A stretch of 64,000 bases of DNA, from positions 1 to 64,000 of the forward strand of contig NZ_JSBW02000054.1 in NCBI RefSeq assembly GCF_000772705.2. Direction: 5' to 3'. The stretch's first letter is position 1. Each line of letters opens with the position of its first letter. Of this stretch, positions 1 through 8,508 are shown piece by piece. The DNA is from Xanthomonas vasicola (GTDB taxonomy: Bacteria; Pseudomonadota; Gammaproteobacteria; Xanthomonadales; Xanthomonadaceae). Below the pieces are notes generated by a model, which worked only from the letters and a program-made list of their open reading frames with translations, searched no databases and had not been told where the DNA came from. The translations under genes and the position numbers were made by a program.

Positions 1-62
1 ACCTCACGCCGCGTCCGCTTGCGCTTGCCGTTGTACTCCGCATCGCCGAAGGTCAGTTGCAT
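1..62 (-). CDS. IS5-family transposase, N-terminal fragment (cut by window edge)
   Basis: About 20 codons are visible, beginning with Met-Gln-Leu-Thr-Phe-Gly-Asp-Ala-Glu-Tyr and followed by a Lys/Arg-rich stretch. This is the typical start of the IS5-group transposases that are abundant in Xanthomonas. The rest of the gene, including the DDE catalytic domain, lies to the left of the window, so intactness cannot be judged. Confidence 0.7.
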   Translation of the reverse strand, partial: MQLTFGDAEYNGKRKRTRRE

Positions 63-124
63 CGTCGTTGTCCGTTGCGTCTGTGTGATTGTCGCAGGAT
101 CAAGGGGAGTTGTTCAGAGTTTCC
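1..124 (-). mobile_element. IS5-family insertion sequence, transposase-proximal end
   Basis: This is the 5' end of an insertion sequence that continues beyond the left edge. Reading on the minus strand, the transposase start is preceded by about 60 bases of leader that end in GGAAACTCTGAACAACTCC, the kind of terminal inverted repeat seen in IS5-group elements. The next four bases outside the element (125-128, CTAA) fit the YTAR target preferred by this group. Only one end is visible, so neither the second inverted repeat nor the duplicated target can be checked here. It lies downstream of the rhamnogalacturonan lyase gene and does not interrupt it. Confidence 0.75.
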
Positions 125-370
125 CTAATGTGCGGGCCTGCACCGCGGGCATGACATGCGAATAGCATTTTTTTCTTGATTCGGCCAAGTGCCATGCAGC
201 GCGCGTCATCAAGCGAGGTGCATGGCGCGTGGTGATTTGGAGTTGCCAACAAGCGTCGCTGTGGTGCGATGCTGGCTCGGAGAACTTGGCAATGGTCAAG
301 CACTGCATACCGATGCAGCGCATCAGCAGCACATTGCCTGGCTAATGCACGGTCGTGTTGCCGGTCGCTG

Positions 371-1972
371 TCACAACGCGACCAGCTGGATGCTGTCGAA
401 CACGATTGCCGGGCTGAGGTAGCCGTTGTCCGGGGAGCCGGAGGCAATGCCGATCTCGATGCGGTTGCTGCCGGCCTGCAAGGCAGATGCGGGAATGTCC
501 ACTTCGTACAGGGTGTTGTTGCCGCGCGTCGTGCCGCGCGTGATACCGCGTGTCTTTGGTTGCGTGGGGGCAGCAGGCACCGGGCCGTTCCAGTGGTCAT
601 TCACGCTGATTTGTGGGCGTGCGCTGACCTGTGCCAAGGGCACGAAGATGCGCAGGCGATAGCCGCGTACCTCGGTGGCGGCCAGGCTGAAGTCGATCCG
701 GCTAGGGGTATTGATGCCGCGCCACTGCACCGCCGGGAAGCTGCTTAGGCTGCTCGACCCGACGGTGTAGGTCGCCGGAGACCAGCGCATGCGCGCATCG
801 GAAGGGTGCGCATGCGGTAACAAGTCCGCGTGCAGAAACCCCGCCGGTGTGCCATCAGGAATGCCGATCTGCCATTTCAATGTGCCGGGTAAGGCGACCG
901 CCTGCAGTGTGGCTTGTGCGGTGGCATTGGCGAAGATATCGATATCGCCCTGCGTCACTTCCAGTTCGTTTTGGTAGAGCGTCATGCGATAGCGCCCTGG
1001 GCGCACACCGGCAACCTGATAATCGCCGCTGCCATTAGCGGTAGCCCAGTATTGCGCCTGCGCGTTACGCAAGCCGATGACGGCAGGCTGGCCGGGCAGC
1101 ACGCCGCTCACGCGCCCACTTACTCCACCGCGCCCGCTCGCTGGCAGATAGCCGCTCAGGCCTAACGTGGCATCGACGAAATCGGTATTGAGCTGCGCAT
1201 TGGGCGGCACGCCGCCATCGGTGAACAACAGCCCGTACACGCCATGCAGGCCGCCACGAAACGCTTCGGTCTGGGTGTGGTCGGAATACATGTAGTTGTA
1301 GAGCTCATGTGTCACGCTGGTCTTTTGCGTGGCGATGTCCTTGAAGAATGGCCCGCCCGCGCTGTGCTCGCGGTTGCCCATCAGCATAAACACGGCAACG
1401 CCGGAGCCGCTGACGCCATGCACCTGGTCATCCATCATTCGACGTGCGGAATAGAATTTGGAACTGGTGCGCCCATCCGGCAGCAGAAAGACATCCTTGC
1501 CTTCGATCGCTGTGCCGACGTTGGAATCTGGTTCCTGCTGCGCATTCGGTAACTTGGATACATTCAAGCGGGCGACGAAGCGCAATTCGCCTATCGGCAG
1601 CAAAGTTGGCGCATAGGTGGCCATGTAGATCGCGTTGCGGCCCTTGCGCACGATGTAGTACTGGATCAGATCGCCGGCCTTTGCCGACACTACAACCGTT
1701 CCACCGACGACGCGTGCGTCCACGCTGGCATTGCCGAGCCCCGATGCGATGTGCGAGCCCTTCGATTCGGTTGTCTGCAGTTCGTTGTCGCGGTAGCGCA
1801 TCGACACGATATCGCCATTATTTGCATTGACCGAAAACACCAGCTCGGCGCCGCTGTCGACGATCACGCGGTCGCCGCTGCGCGTGACTCCGAATTCGGC
1901 CAGCGCAGGTGCGCTGACGCCGGCATAGAGCAATAGCGTGCAGGCAAAGCTGCGCAGGCGATTACGCGGCAT
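371..1972 (-). CDS. Rhamnogalacturonan lyase (PL4-type), secreted
   Basis: Predicted secreted pectin-degrading enzyme that would cleave the rhamnogalacturonan I backbone by beta-elimination. The start chosen gives 533 residues with a clear signal peptide (Arg-rich start, hydrophobic core CTLLLYAGVS, cleavage after APALA, about residue 25); in-frame upstream starts at 1999 and 2074 would bury it. The N-terminal two thirds match the RhgB_N-type catalytic domain, including a Lys in TSSKFYSARRM and a His in YMYSDHTQTE that align with expected catalytic positions. A fibronectin-like middle domain (GVSGRVSGVLPGQ...) and a C-terminal carbohydrate-binding-like domain follow, the usual three-part PL4 build. 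The enzyme fits plant cell-wall attack. It is monocistronic, with the IS end 250 bases downstream. Confidence 0.88.
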   Translation of the reverse strand: MPRNRLRSFACTLLLYAGVSAPALAEFGVTRSGDRVIVDSGAELVFSVNANNGDIVSMRYRDNELQTTESKGSHIASGLGNASVDARVVGGTVVVSAKAGDLIQYYIVRKGRNAIYMATYAPTLLPIGELRFVARLNVSKLPNAQQEPDSNVGTAIEGKDVFLLPDGRTSSKFYSARRMMDDQVHGVSGSGVAVFMLMGNREHSAGGPFFKDIATQKTSVTHELYNYMYSDHTQTEAFRGGLHGVYGLLFTDGGVPPNAQLNTDFVDATLGLSGYLPASGRGGVSGRVSGVLPGQPAVIGLRNAQAQYWATANGSGDYQVAGVRPGRYRMTLYQNELEVTQGDIDIFANATAQATLQAVALPGTLKWQIGIPDGTPAGFLHADLLPHAHPSDARMRWSPATYTVGSSSLSSFPAVQWRGINTPSRIDFSLAATEVRGYRLRIFVPLAQVSARPQISVNDHWNGPVPAAPTQPKTRGITRGTTRGNNTLYEVDIPASALQAGSNRIEIGIASGSPDNGYLSPAIVFDSIQLVAL

Positions 1973-2163
1973 GGTGGTTACCGTGCGGAAGCAGGACATC
2001 GTTGCGATGCATGCGCGCAATGCTAGGCGAGCGTCGGAGACAGAGAACGTGCGCACTGTTCGAAATTCCAGCAATCAAGGTTGGAGGGGTTGGCCCAATG
2101 CGGGCATCGCTGACCGATTGTACGTTGCGCAACTGCAACTGGGACAAGTCGTACACGCAGTTG

Positions 2164-2312
2164 GAGAGGCCACCAAAAACATAGCGAGCCATTGCCAGAT
2201 AGGAGTGCATAGTGCGCGGCAATCGAAGTGCACGCGCTGTACTGCCGCACCGAGCACCGGCCGCTCCCGGCTGGCGGTGGTGACGGTCGCTTTGCTGATT
2301 GTTCCTGTGACG
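2164..2312. repeat. Degenerate copy of the ~140-bp palindromic repeat (copy 1)
   Basis: This fills much of the 360-base gap between the lyase start and the GRAM-like gene. CACCAAAAACATAGCGAGCC at the left matches the family's CTAACAAAACGTAGCGAGC end, and GCACCGAGCACCGGCC plus CTGGCGGTGGTGA match inner segments of the better preserved copy at 62473. The right end lies about 20 bases past the stop codon of the neighbouring minus-strand gene. It is clearly decayed compared with other copies. Confidence 0.55.
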
Positions 2313-2332
2313 CGCCGGTTTCATGACACCGC

Positions 2333-2686
2333 TCAGCGCAACGCATCCCGCACCGAGGCGATGTCAGCCATCCATTGCGTGCGCTTGCCGATCGCGAAGC
2401 GATATTCGTTTCCGTCGCCCAACCGCACCGCCAACGATGTGGGCGCGACCGGCAGCAAGCCGAATAGGCGCGTCCAGCAGGGCTGCATCGCCACGATCTG
2501 CTGCAGAGGTACGCTCAGCGACTGGGTCTGCACATTGAACGCATGTGGCTGAAACAGCAGCGCATCGGCGGTGAGAATCAGACGCCCGCCCACCGCCTCC
2601 ATTCCGCGCTGAAGATTGGCGGGTGCCTGACGCAATACGTCGCGATCAATCGAACGTAAGCCGCCACCTTGGAAGAGCGAGCTCAC
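2333..2686 (-). CDS. GRAM/PH-like domain protein, small, cytoplasmic
   Basis: A 117-residue protein without signal peptide or membrane segment. The body has a PH-like/GRAM-like beta pattern (GRLILTADALLFQPHAFN, then LSVPLQQIVAMQPCW, then LAVRLGDGNEYRFAIGKRTQW), which in this family is a short membrane- or lipid-associating fold of unknown function in bacteria. It is on the same strand as the lyase but 360 bases upstream of it and separated by a repeat, so it is probably its own unit. No catalytic motif is visible and I assign no function beyond the fold. Confidence 0.6.
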   Translation of the reverse strand: MSSLFQGGGLRSIDRDVLRQAPANLQRGMEAVGGRLILTADALLFQPHAFNVQTQSLSVPLQQIVAMQPCWTRLFGLLPVAPTSLAVRLGDGNEYRFAIGKRTQWMADIASVRDALR

Positions 2687-2797
2687 GGGCGTGCAGTGGC
2701 GATGTGGGCACGTGGCATCTGCCAGGGCGAGACGCCGCGGCTGCCGAGCGGTGCCAGGAATGAAACCGAAAACATGCGATAGGCCTGATGGGCTACA

Positions 2798-3214
2798 TCA
2801 CTGCAGCGAACGCCGCCGGCAAGACGTGGTAGCACACCATGACATCACATCGCTTGTGTACGCCAGGCTACCGCCGATCAAGTACATCAACAGATCGTAC
2901 AGGGTGGCGGTATTGCCGAGCGCAATGTAGCCCGCGCTGCCAGGGCGCAGCCCCAGGCGGTCGGCCAGGTGGATCGCCTGCAGGCCCTCGATCAAGCACC
3001 CGGTAGCCACGGCCAGCACGCAGGCCCAGCGTGGTGACAGCGCCAGCAATCCACGCAGCCCGCAGTAGACCGGGATCACCGCCAGCACATCGCCCAGGCT
3101 GCCGCGCACCCACAGACCGCCAAGTTTGCCGGCGCCGATCGCCACTTCGATGGCCAACACGGCGAACGCCAGCAGCAGGTAGAGCGTGCGGACACGCATC
3201 GAAAGACGGCTCAT
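2798..3214 (-). CDS. DUF2809 family small membrane protein
   Basis: A 138-residue integral membrane protein with four hydrophobic segments (LYLLLAFAVLAIEVAIG, LGDVLAVIPVYCGLRGLL, ACVLAVATGCLIEGLQAI, TLYDLLMYLIGGSLAY). The Gly-Asp in the second segment, the Glu-Gly-Leu-Gln in the third and the Asp-Leu-Leu-Met-Tyr near the end are the conserved points of the DUF2809 family, which has no established function. The last 14 residues are Cys/Arg rich and look like read-through into less constrained sequence. It starts 64 bases from the neighbouring secreted-protein gene on the same strand, so co-transcription is possible. Confidence 0.7.
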   Translation of the reverse strand: MSRLSMRVRTLYLLLAFAVLAIEVAIGAGKLGGLWVRGSLGDVLAVIPVYCGLRGLLALSPRWACVLAVATGCLIEGLQAIHLADRLGLRPGSAGYIALGNTATLYDLLMYLIGGSLAYTSDVMSWCATTSCRRRSLQ

Positions 3215-3277
3215 CGCGCTTTTGCACGCCTGCGTTGGCGGCCCTGCGTATAGGTGGTGCTGGGCGGGATGCTGATG

Positions 3278-3793
3278 CTACGGTGGCGGTCGGTGAACGT
3301 AACCTTGCACCTGCCAACGGCCCGGCGGCGCGCTCGCCTCGGCCCGTGCGGTCATACCGACGTGTGCGAGGAAAACATTGCGCGGATTACCGCTGATTGA
3401 TCCTTGTAGGCACGGTGCATCAACTGCGTTTTGCTCGGCATGTTCGGTGGGGTCGATCACCCGGATGCTGCATACCACATCGGCGCGCTGCTGCGCATCC
3501 AGGCCAGGATTGGAGAGAAACATCAGCGGGAACAGCGAATCACCGGCGCTGACATGATCCACTTCGCTGAAGTGCGGCGTGGTGTCGCTGGGCGTGTTCC
3601 ACTTTGCCGCCCAGTCGGCATCCGAGGTCAGCAGCAGGCTGGCGCCGAGTCCCTGGACCATCTTGCGGCTGGGCGAATCCGCAATCGCCTCGCCCTGCTG
3701 GTTGATCCATCCCGATTGGGCACGGGCCGATAGCGGCAGCAACGGTAGCGATACCGCGAATAGCGACGACAGCAGGGTATGTGGCAGGCGCAT
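3278..3793 (-). CDS. Hypothetical periplasmic protein
   Basis: A 171-residue protein with a typical Sec signal peptide (MRLPHTLLSSLFAVSLPLLP, cleavage near LSARA|Q). I do not recognise the mature domain; it has two Cys (VVCSI and APCLQG) that could form a disulphide in the periplasm and a central stretch, VDHVSAGDSLFPLMFLSNPG. Longer in-frame starts exist upstream, but they precede the signal peptide and are rejected. It lies just upstream of the DUF2809 gene on the same strand and downstream of the amidohydrolase pair. Confidence 0.6.
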   Translation of the reverse strand: MRLPHTLLSSLFAVSLPLLPLSARAQSGWINQQGEAIADSPSRKMVQGLGASLLLTSDADWAAKWNTPSDTTPHFSEVDHVSAGDSLFPLMFLSNPGLDAQQRADVVCSIRVIDPTEHAEQNAVDAPCLQGSISGNPRNVFLAHVGMTARAEASAPPGRWQVQGYVHRPPP

Positions 3794-3933
3794 GAGCAAT
3801 CCTTGGCGAGCGCGTTCCGCTGAAACGGCAGCGGAGCCGTGAAGCAGTGTGCCTGCACGCACTGGGCGCCGGCATATCAATGATGAAGCGCGATTCTGAC
3901 GAGCCCAGCGTACACAGGGCACGCCGCAGGCCC

Positions 3934-5214
3934 TTACTTCAGATAGGCACGCGGCAGCGGGCCGGCTTGCTGCATGTAGCGGTCGCGCAGCTCGCTCTGG
4001 CGCGAGCGCATCGGCATGTCGCGACCGCCAAGCCAGACCTGTTCGGCGTAGTGGGCAACATCCAGCGGGTCGCCTTCCCACAGCACTAGATCGGCCTGCT
4101 TGCCCACCGCAATGCTGCCGATGCGATCGCCCACGCCGAAGATGTCCGCTGGCACGCGGGTCACACCGGCCAGGCCAGCTTCCCACGGCAAGCCGTTGGC
4201 GACCGCGTTGCCTGCCAGCTGGCGCAGCTTGCGTGCGTTGTGCGAGGCATCGCCGTTCTGGGTAAAGCTGACCTCCACACCGGCGGCACGCAGACGTGCG
4301 GCGTTTTCCAGCGTTGCGCCAATCTGGTCGAAAGTGGATGGCAGATCCGCCAATGCATCCACCAGCACTGGCACCTTGGCCTGCGCCAGTTGTGGCGCGA
4401 GCTTCCAGGCTTCGGCGCCACCGGCAATTGCGATGCGCACCTTCTCACGCTGCGCCCAGCGCAATAACTGGCGGATGTCGGCGGCGCGTTCCACCTGCAC
4501 CACGATGCGGCCCTGGCCGGCCAGATACTTCGCAAGGACGCCGCGGCCGACCGGGGTCAGCAATGCGTGCGGTGAGTCTGCCGGGATGCGTCCACGCGCC
4601 TCGGCGACCAGTTGATCGAGCAGCATCCACTGCGCCGCACGCGAGCTGCCGGTGAGGTCGGATGCCGCCGCGCCGATGCGGAGGAACAGCGCATGCGGGC
4701 CTAACGGATCCGGGCTGCCATCCAGCCGTACGATGCCGCCCTGGCCAGCGATAAACGCACCGCTGGTGGTCGCACCCAACGCGGTAAAACCAATGCCTTC
4801 CACACGCGCCACCGGCACCAATACCGATTCGGGGTTGTAGGCCAGGGTGACGTCGAATTCCGGGCGCATCGGTTGGTCGGCCAATTTGACGCCGCTGTCT
4901 ACCGTGGTCTCTTCGCCGGACACTTCTTCGATGCCGATCTCGGTGATGCCGCCGAACAAGGCCGGCGTCAGCGGGCGGCCTTTTGCCTCGACCACACGGC
5001 CATCGCTAGGTGCCGCCAAGTTGCGGCCGATGGCGCGGATCACGCCGCCCTGCACCAGCACGTCGGTGTTCTGCAGCGTGCCCTGCGCGGTGGCGGTGTG
5101 CACGGTGGCGCCGCGAATCAACACCTGCTGGCCGAACGCGGGAAACGCCAGCGCGGCGGTAATCAACGCCACGATCGCGCGCAAACGCGGGCGCACAGCA
5201 GTTTCGCGGCTCAT
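3934..5214 (-). CDS. Amidohydrolase-like protein lacking the metal-binding motifs (likely pseudoenzyme)
   Basis: A 426-residue exported protein with a signal peptide after MSRETAVRPRLRA and the fold signature of imidazolonepropionase-like amidohydrolases: an N-terminal beta-sandwich (VLIRGATVHTATAQG) and a C-terminal return (GSIAVGKQADLVLWEGDPLD). The metal motif following the sandwich, normally TPGxIDxHxH, is replaced by LTPALFGGITEIG, and I find no later His pair equivalent to strand 5/6 ligands. Its start overlaps the stop of the upstream, fully motif-bearing paralogue by ATGA (5211-5214), implying coupled translation and perhaps a hetero-oligomer. The residue losses are seen directly; loss of activity is inferred. 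Confidence 0.75.
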   Translation of the reverse strand: MSRETAVRPRLRAIVALITAALAFPAFGQQVLIRGATVHTATAQGTLQNTDVLVQGGVIRAIGRNLAAPSDGRVVEAKGRPLTPALFGGITEIGIEEVSGEETTVDSGVKLADQPMRPEFDVTLAYNPESVLVPVARVEGIGFTALGATTSGAFIAGQGGIVRLDGSPDPLGPHALFLRIGAAASDLTGSSRAAQWMLLDQLVAEARGRIPADSPHALLTPVGRGVLAKYLAGQGRIVVQVERAADIRQLLRWAQREKVRIAIAGGAEAWKLAPQLAQAKVPVLVDALADLPSTFDQIGATLENAARLRAAGVEVSFTQNGDASHNARKLRQLAGNAVANGLPWEAGLAGVTRVPADIFGVGDRIGSIAVGKQADLVLWEGDPLDVAHYAEQVWLGGRDMPMRSRQSELRDRYMQQAGPLPRAYLK

Positions 5215-6620
5215 CGTGCCACCTCCTGGCCGAGCATGAAATCCGACACCGGCTGCAGTGCGCGGTGATGCCGGTCGTAAACCTGCGCGCCGTCGATATA
5301 CACCTGCTCGGCCAGCGCATACGAGCTGAAAGGGTTGCCGTTCCACACCACCACATCGCCCATCTTGCCCGGCTCCAACGCGCCAGTCTGCTGTTCGATG
5401 CCGAGCGCCTTGGCGGCATTGCTGGTGAGCCAGCGGATGGCACGTTCGGGCGGGATTTCCATGCCGCTGCGGCGCGCGTTGGCGATCACCTTGGCAGCTT
5501 CCTGGTTGAGCCGCTGGATGCCTTCTTCCGAGTCCGAATGCACGATGGCGCAGCTGTTGGCCGGGCGATCAACCAGTGCGATGTTTTCCTGGATGCCGTC
5601 GAAGGCTTCCATCTTGAAGCCCCACCAATCGGCCCACAGTGCCCCGCAGATGTTTTCCTGCGCCAGGCGGTCGGCCAGCTTGTAGGCCTCCACGCCGTGA
5701 TGGAAGGCGGCGATGTGGAAGCCGAATTCCTTGGACAGATCCAGCATGGTCGCCATTTCATCGGCGCGGTAGCAGTGGATATGCACGCGGATATCGCCGT
5801 TGATGGCGCCGGCCAAGGTGTCGAGCTTGAGATCGCGCTTGCCGCGGGCATCGCCGCTGCTGTCGTTGTCGCCGCCGCTGCTCCACCAATGACGCTTCTT
5901 GGCGTCCTTCTTTTTCGGTGCGTTCTTCTGCAAGTACTCGGCTGCATCGATAAACGCAGCGCGGTAGCCGGCCACGTTGCCCATCCGAGTGCCGGGGCCA
6001 CCTTTCTCGCCATACACCCGTTTGGGATTTTCGCCGCAGGCCATTTTCAGGCCCCACGGTGCGCCCGGGAATTTCATGCCTTGGTAGGTAGTGGATGCCA
6101 CGTTCTTGAGCGTGACGCCGCGCCCGCCAATCAGATTGGCCGAGCCTGGCAGGATCTGCAGCGAGGTGATGCCACCGGCCAACGCGGTGCCGAAGCCGGG
6201 GTCCTGCGGCCAGATCGAATGCTCTGCCCACACGTTGGGCGTGACCGGTGCGGTCATCTCGTTGCCATCGCTGTGCGCGCTGACGCCCGGGCTGGGGTAC
6301 ACGCCCAGATGTGAGTGCACATCGATGATGCCGGGAGTCACCCACTTGCCGGTGCCGTCGATGCGACGCACATCCGCGGGCGCCTCGAGCGCCTTGCCGA
6401 CCGCAGCCACCTTGCCGTCGCGCAGCAGCACGTCGGCATCGTCCAAGCGCTCGCCGGTGCCGGTGAGTACGGTGGCGTGCTGGATCAGCACCGGACCGGA
6501 CGCAAGCGCGCGGTAGGTGCTGGGGTAGGGGTCTTGCACGAAGCGCGATGTGGTCGACGCCGCAGACGCAGGCCCGCACAGCACCGCCGCGCCCAGCGCG
6601 GCGAACAGAATGGAACGCAT
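5211..6620 (-). CDS. Exported amidohydrolase (metal-dependent)
   Basis: A 469-residue hydrolase of the amidohydrolase superfamily, imidazolonepropionase/peptidase-like branch. Signal peptide: MRSILFAALGAAVLCGPASA. The metal centre looks complete: DVHSHLG after the N-terminal sandwich, a Lys in WGLKMACGE, His in RVHIHCYRA and AAFHHGVEA, and Asp in IVHSDSEEG. A Lys/Asp-rich insert (NAPKKKDAKKRHWW to RGKRDLK, roughly residues 230-260) is unusual and probably a surface loop. Related proteins are often annotated as exported imidazolonepropionases or dipeptidases, but the substrate cannot be deduced. First gene of a two-gene operon with the downstream degenerate paralogue. Confidence 0.85.
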   Translation of the reverse strand: MRSILFAALGAAVLCGPASAASTTSRFVQDPYPSTYRALASGPVLIQHATVLTGTGERLDDADVLLRDGKVAAVGKALEAPADVRRIDGTGKWVTPGIIDVHSHLGVYPSPGVSAHSDGNEMTAPVTPNVWAEHSIWPQDPGFGTALAGGITSLQILPGSANLIGGRGVTLKNVASTTYQGMKFPGAPWGLKMACGENPKRVYGEKGGPGTRMGNVAGYRAAFIDAAEYLQKNAPKKKDAKKRHWWSSGGDNDSSGDARGKRDLKLDTLAGAINGDIRVHIHCYRADEMATMLDLSKEFGFHIAAFHHGVEAYKLADRLAQENICGALWADWWGFKMEAFDGIQENIALVDRPANSCAIVHSDSEEGIQRLNQEAAKVIANARRSGMEIPPERAIRWLTSNAAKALGIEQQTGALEPGKMGDVVVWNGNPFSSYALAEQVYIDGAQVYDRHHRALQPVSDFMLGQEVAR

Positions 6621-6751
6621 GGATTCCCCGGTGAAACGAAAACGTCAGCGGCAAACCTAGCCGTCGGCGGCGTGCTTGCCAAGTGCGGAACGTCGTGAGC
6701 GGCGGCCTCATCACACGCGCCAGTGCATGCTACGCAGAATTCGTCAGGGGA

Positions 6752-7318
6752 ATGCCGATGATTGCCAAAACAGAGCGCAACAAGCAGGCCGATGTGGTGC
6801 TGGCTTTCTGGGAACTGGCCGGCTCGGCTCGCTGGTTCACGCACAACGACGCGTTCGATGCCAATGTTCGCCAGCATTTCAGCGAGCAGCATTTTGCCGC
6901 GGCGCGTGGCGAATACACGCAGTGGATGGCGCGCGCTGAAGATGCGCTGGCTTTGCTGATCCTGCTTGATCAATTTCCGCGCAATGCCTTTCGCGGCAGC
7001 GCGCATGCCTATGCCACTGACGGCCTGGCGTTGCGGCATGCAAAGCAAGCGCTCGCCAGCGGCTTCGATCAACAGGTGTCGGCGCAATTACGCTTGTTTT
7101 TCTATCTGCCATTCGGGCATGCCGAAGACGTCGATGAGCAGGCGCGTGCGGTGCAGCTGATCACTGCACTGGGCGATACCGAGAGTACTAACTCGGCGCT
7201 GGAGCATCAGCGCATCATTCAGCGCTTTGGCCGGTTTCCACACCGTAATGCGGTGCTGGGACGTGAGACCAGGGCAGAAGAACAGCAGATTCTGGATGAA
7301 GGCGGGTTTGCTGGTTGA
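6752..7318 (+). CDS. DUF924 family protein
   Basis: An all-alpha cytoplasmic protein of about 188 residues. The family hallmarks are LLLDQFPRNAFRGSAHAYATD and FFYLPFGHAEDVDEQ, followed by HQRIIQRFGRFPHRNAVLGR, all present in order. DUF924 has a TPR-like fold and no proven biochemical role. A strong Shine-Dalgarno AGGGG lies at 6746-6750; it is ideally placed for the second in-frame ATG at 6758 and close for the first at 6752, so the true start is one of these two. A longer reading from 6683 lacks support. It is divergent from the amidohydrolase operon, with a 130-base shared upstream region. Confidence 0.8.
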   Translation: MPMIAKTERNKQADVVLAFWELAGSARWFTHNDAFDANVRQHFSEQHFAAARGEYTQWMARAEDALALLILLDQFPRNAFRGSAHAYATDGLALRHAKQALASGFDQQVSAQLRLFFYLPFGHAEDVDEQARAVQLITALGDTESTNSALEHQRIIQRFGRFPHRNAVLGRETRAEEQQILDEGGFAG

Positions 7319-7473
7319 AGACCGGCATCGGTGAGTTGCATGACGGCGGTTGAGGTCTGTCGTGCAGCGTCTGCAACGGCTGCGTTATCGTCGAACACGC
7401 GCATGCATTGCAGAAGGGGGAGGTGTGCCACGCGCGATGCCGCAACAGCGATCGCGCATGTACCTAAAACCGA

Positions 7474-8342
7474 TCAGCAGCCGCCCGGCAATGCTTGCGA
7501 ACGCCATGTTGCGCCTTCGCCGAGCAGCAGAGAGAACCCGTAACTTTCATAGCCGCTTTCCGACAGCACGAAATCGAGCGTGCCGTTGCCGTCGATATCG
7601 CCGAACTGCAACAGATGCGTGCGCAGCGGCAGGTCTTCGCAATCGTCGCAGCCACTCGCAGCGTGGCCCTTGCGGAACTGCCAGCGGCCGCCGTCATGTT
7701 CGAAGATCGCAAGCACGACCAGCACGCCGGTCGGGTTCTCTGCGTTGCCGGTCTTGATCGGGTGGTTGGAGGTCAGCACGGCCACGCGCCGCTGCGGTTG
7801 CTGCGCGTCGGTGATGATCTGCAGCGCCGCCAGATCCTGTGCGTGGTCGGCATTGAACGCCGCCAGTGCCTGCGTCAGTGCGCCCGGTTTGACGCTCTGG
7901 CGTAGCTGGGCGGTATTGCTCACCTGAGCAAACAACTCGGTCTGTTCGCTGGTAGTTGCTGCCCGGCCGGCGAAGCGCTTGCCGGGGTTTATATCCACCG
8001 TCGACAGTAATGGCGAATTGGACAGCGTGGGGTTGCCTTGATGCGCAGCTTGGCGGTGCCGCCACACATGCTGTTGTCGTCCACCGTCAGCGCCGCAAGC
8101 CGCACGTTGCCGGTGGAAACGCCTGCGTTGAAGACCTGCAGCGGCTGGCTCAGCAGCGCCTTGGGCAGGGTCGATTCCTCTGCCACGCCTTTGCCGAGCC
8201 AGACCGGGACGTATTCCAGCGGATCGTCGGTTGGCTGGTTGTCATAGGTCTGCACCAGCAGTACCGCGCGCGACGGTTCTGCAGCGTGTGCGGCCAGCGG
8301 CAACAGCGCGGCCAGGGCGAGAGAGAGCAGGCGGGTGTGCAT
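7474..8342 (-). pseudogene. Secreted FG-GAP-like protein, split by a single-base frameshift
   Basis: Two overlapping minus-strand reading frames make one protein. The first frame starts at 8342 with a signal peptide (MHTRLLSLALAALLPLAAHA) and runs through DNSMCGGTAKLRIK; the second continues with GNPTLSNSPLLSTVDINPG to the stop at 7474. The switch is near 8037, where AAGGCAACCCC would read in frame as AAGGGCAACCCC; restoring one base gives exactly 289 codons plus stop. The C-terminal part has an FGDIDGNGTLDFVLSESG segment like FG-GAP/VCBS repeats of secreted or lipid-linked proteins. It could be a real pseudogene or a sequencing error. Function unknown. Confidence 0.75.
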
Positions 8343-8374
8343 TGCAGCTGTGTCCTTGTGCAGGTTGATCCATG

Positions 8375-8407
8375 AAAAAAAACGGACGCTCCAAGGAGCG
8401 CCCGTTT
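8375..8407 (-). terminator. Rho-independent terminator of grxD
   Basis: On the minus strand an 11-pair stem (ACGGGCGCTCC pairing with GGAGCGTCCGT, one G-T pair) is followed directly by eight T. It lies about 100 bases past the grxD stop and 33 bases before the next minus-strand start at 8342, so it separates grxD from the frameshifted secreted-protein gene. Confidence 0.85.
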
Positions 8408-8508
8408 CGGTATGCGGTGTGCCAGGGAAGCTTACATCTGTGCAAGCCGTGGGCACACGGGTGACGCGAGCGCTGCACTCTACATGTGCGGCCGCCGCTC
8501 GGTGTTGC

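Noticed and set aside
5265-6314. A 349-codon frame antisense to the amidohydrolase
   Set aside because: No recognisable domain, and the coding strand has a complete metal-site pattern.
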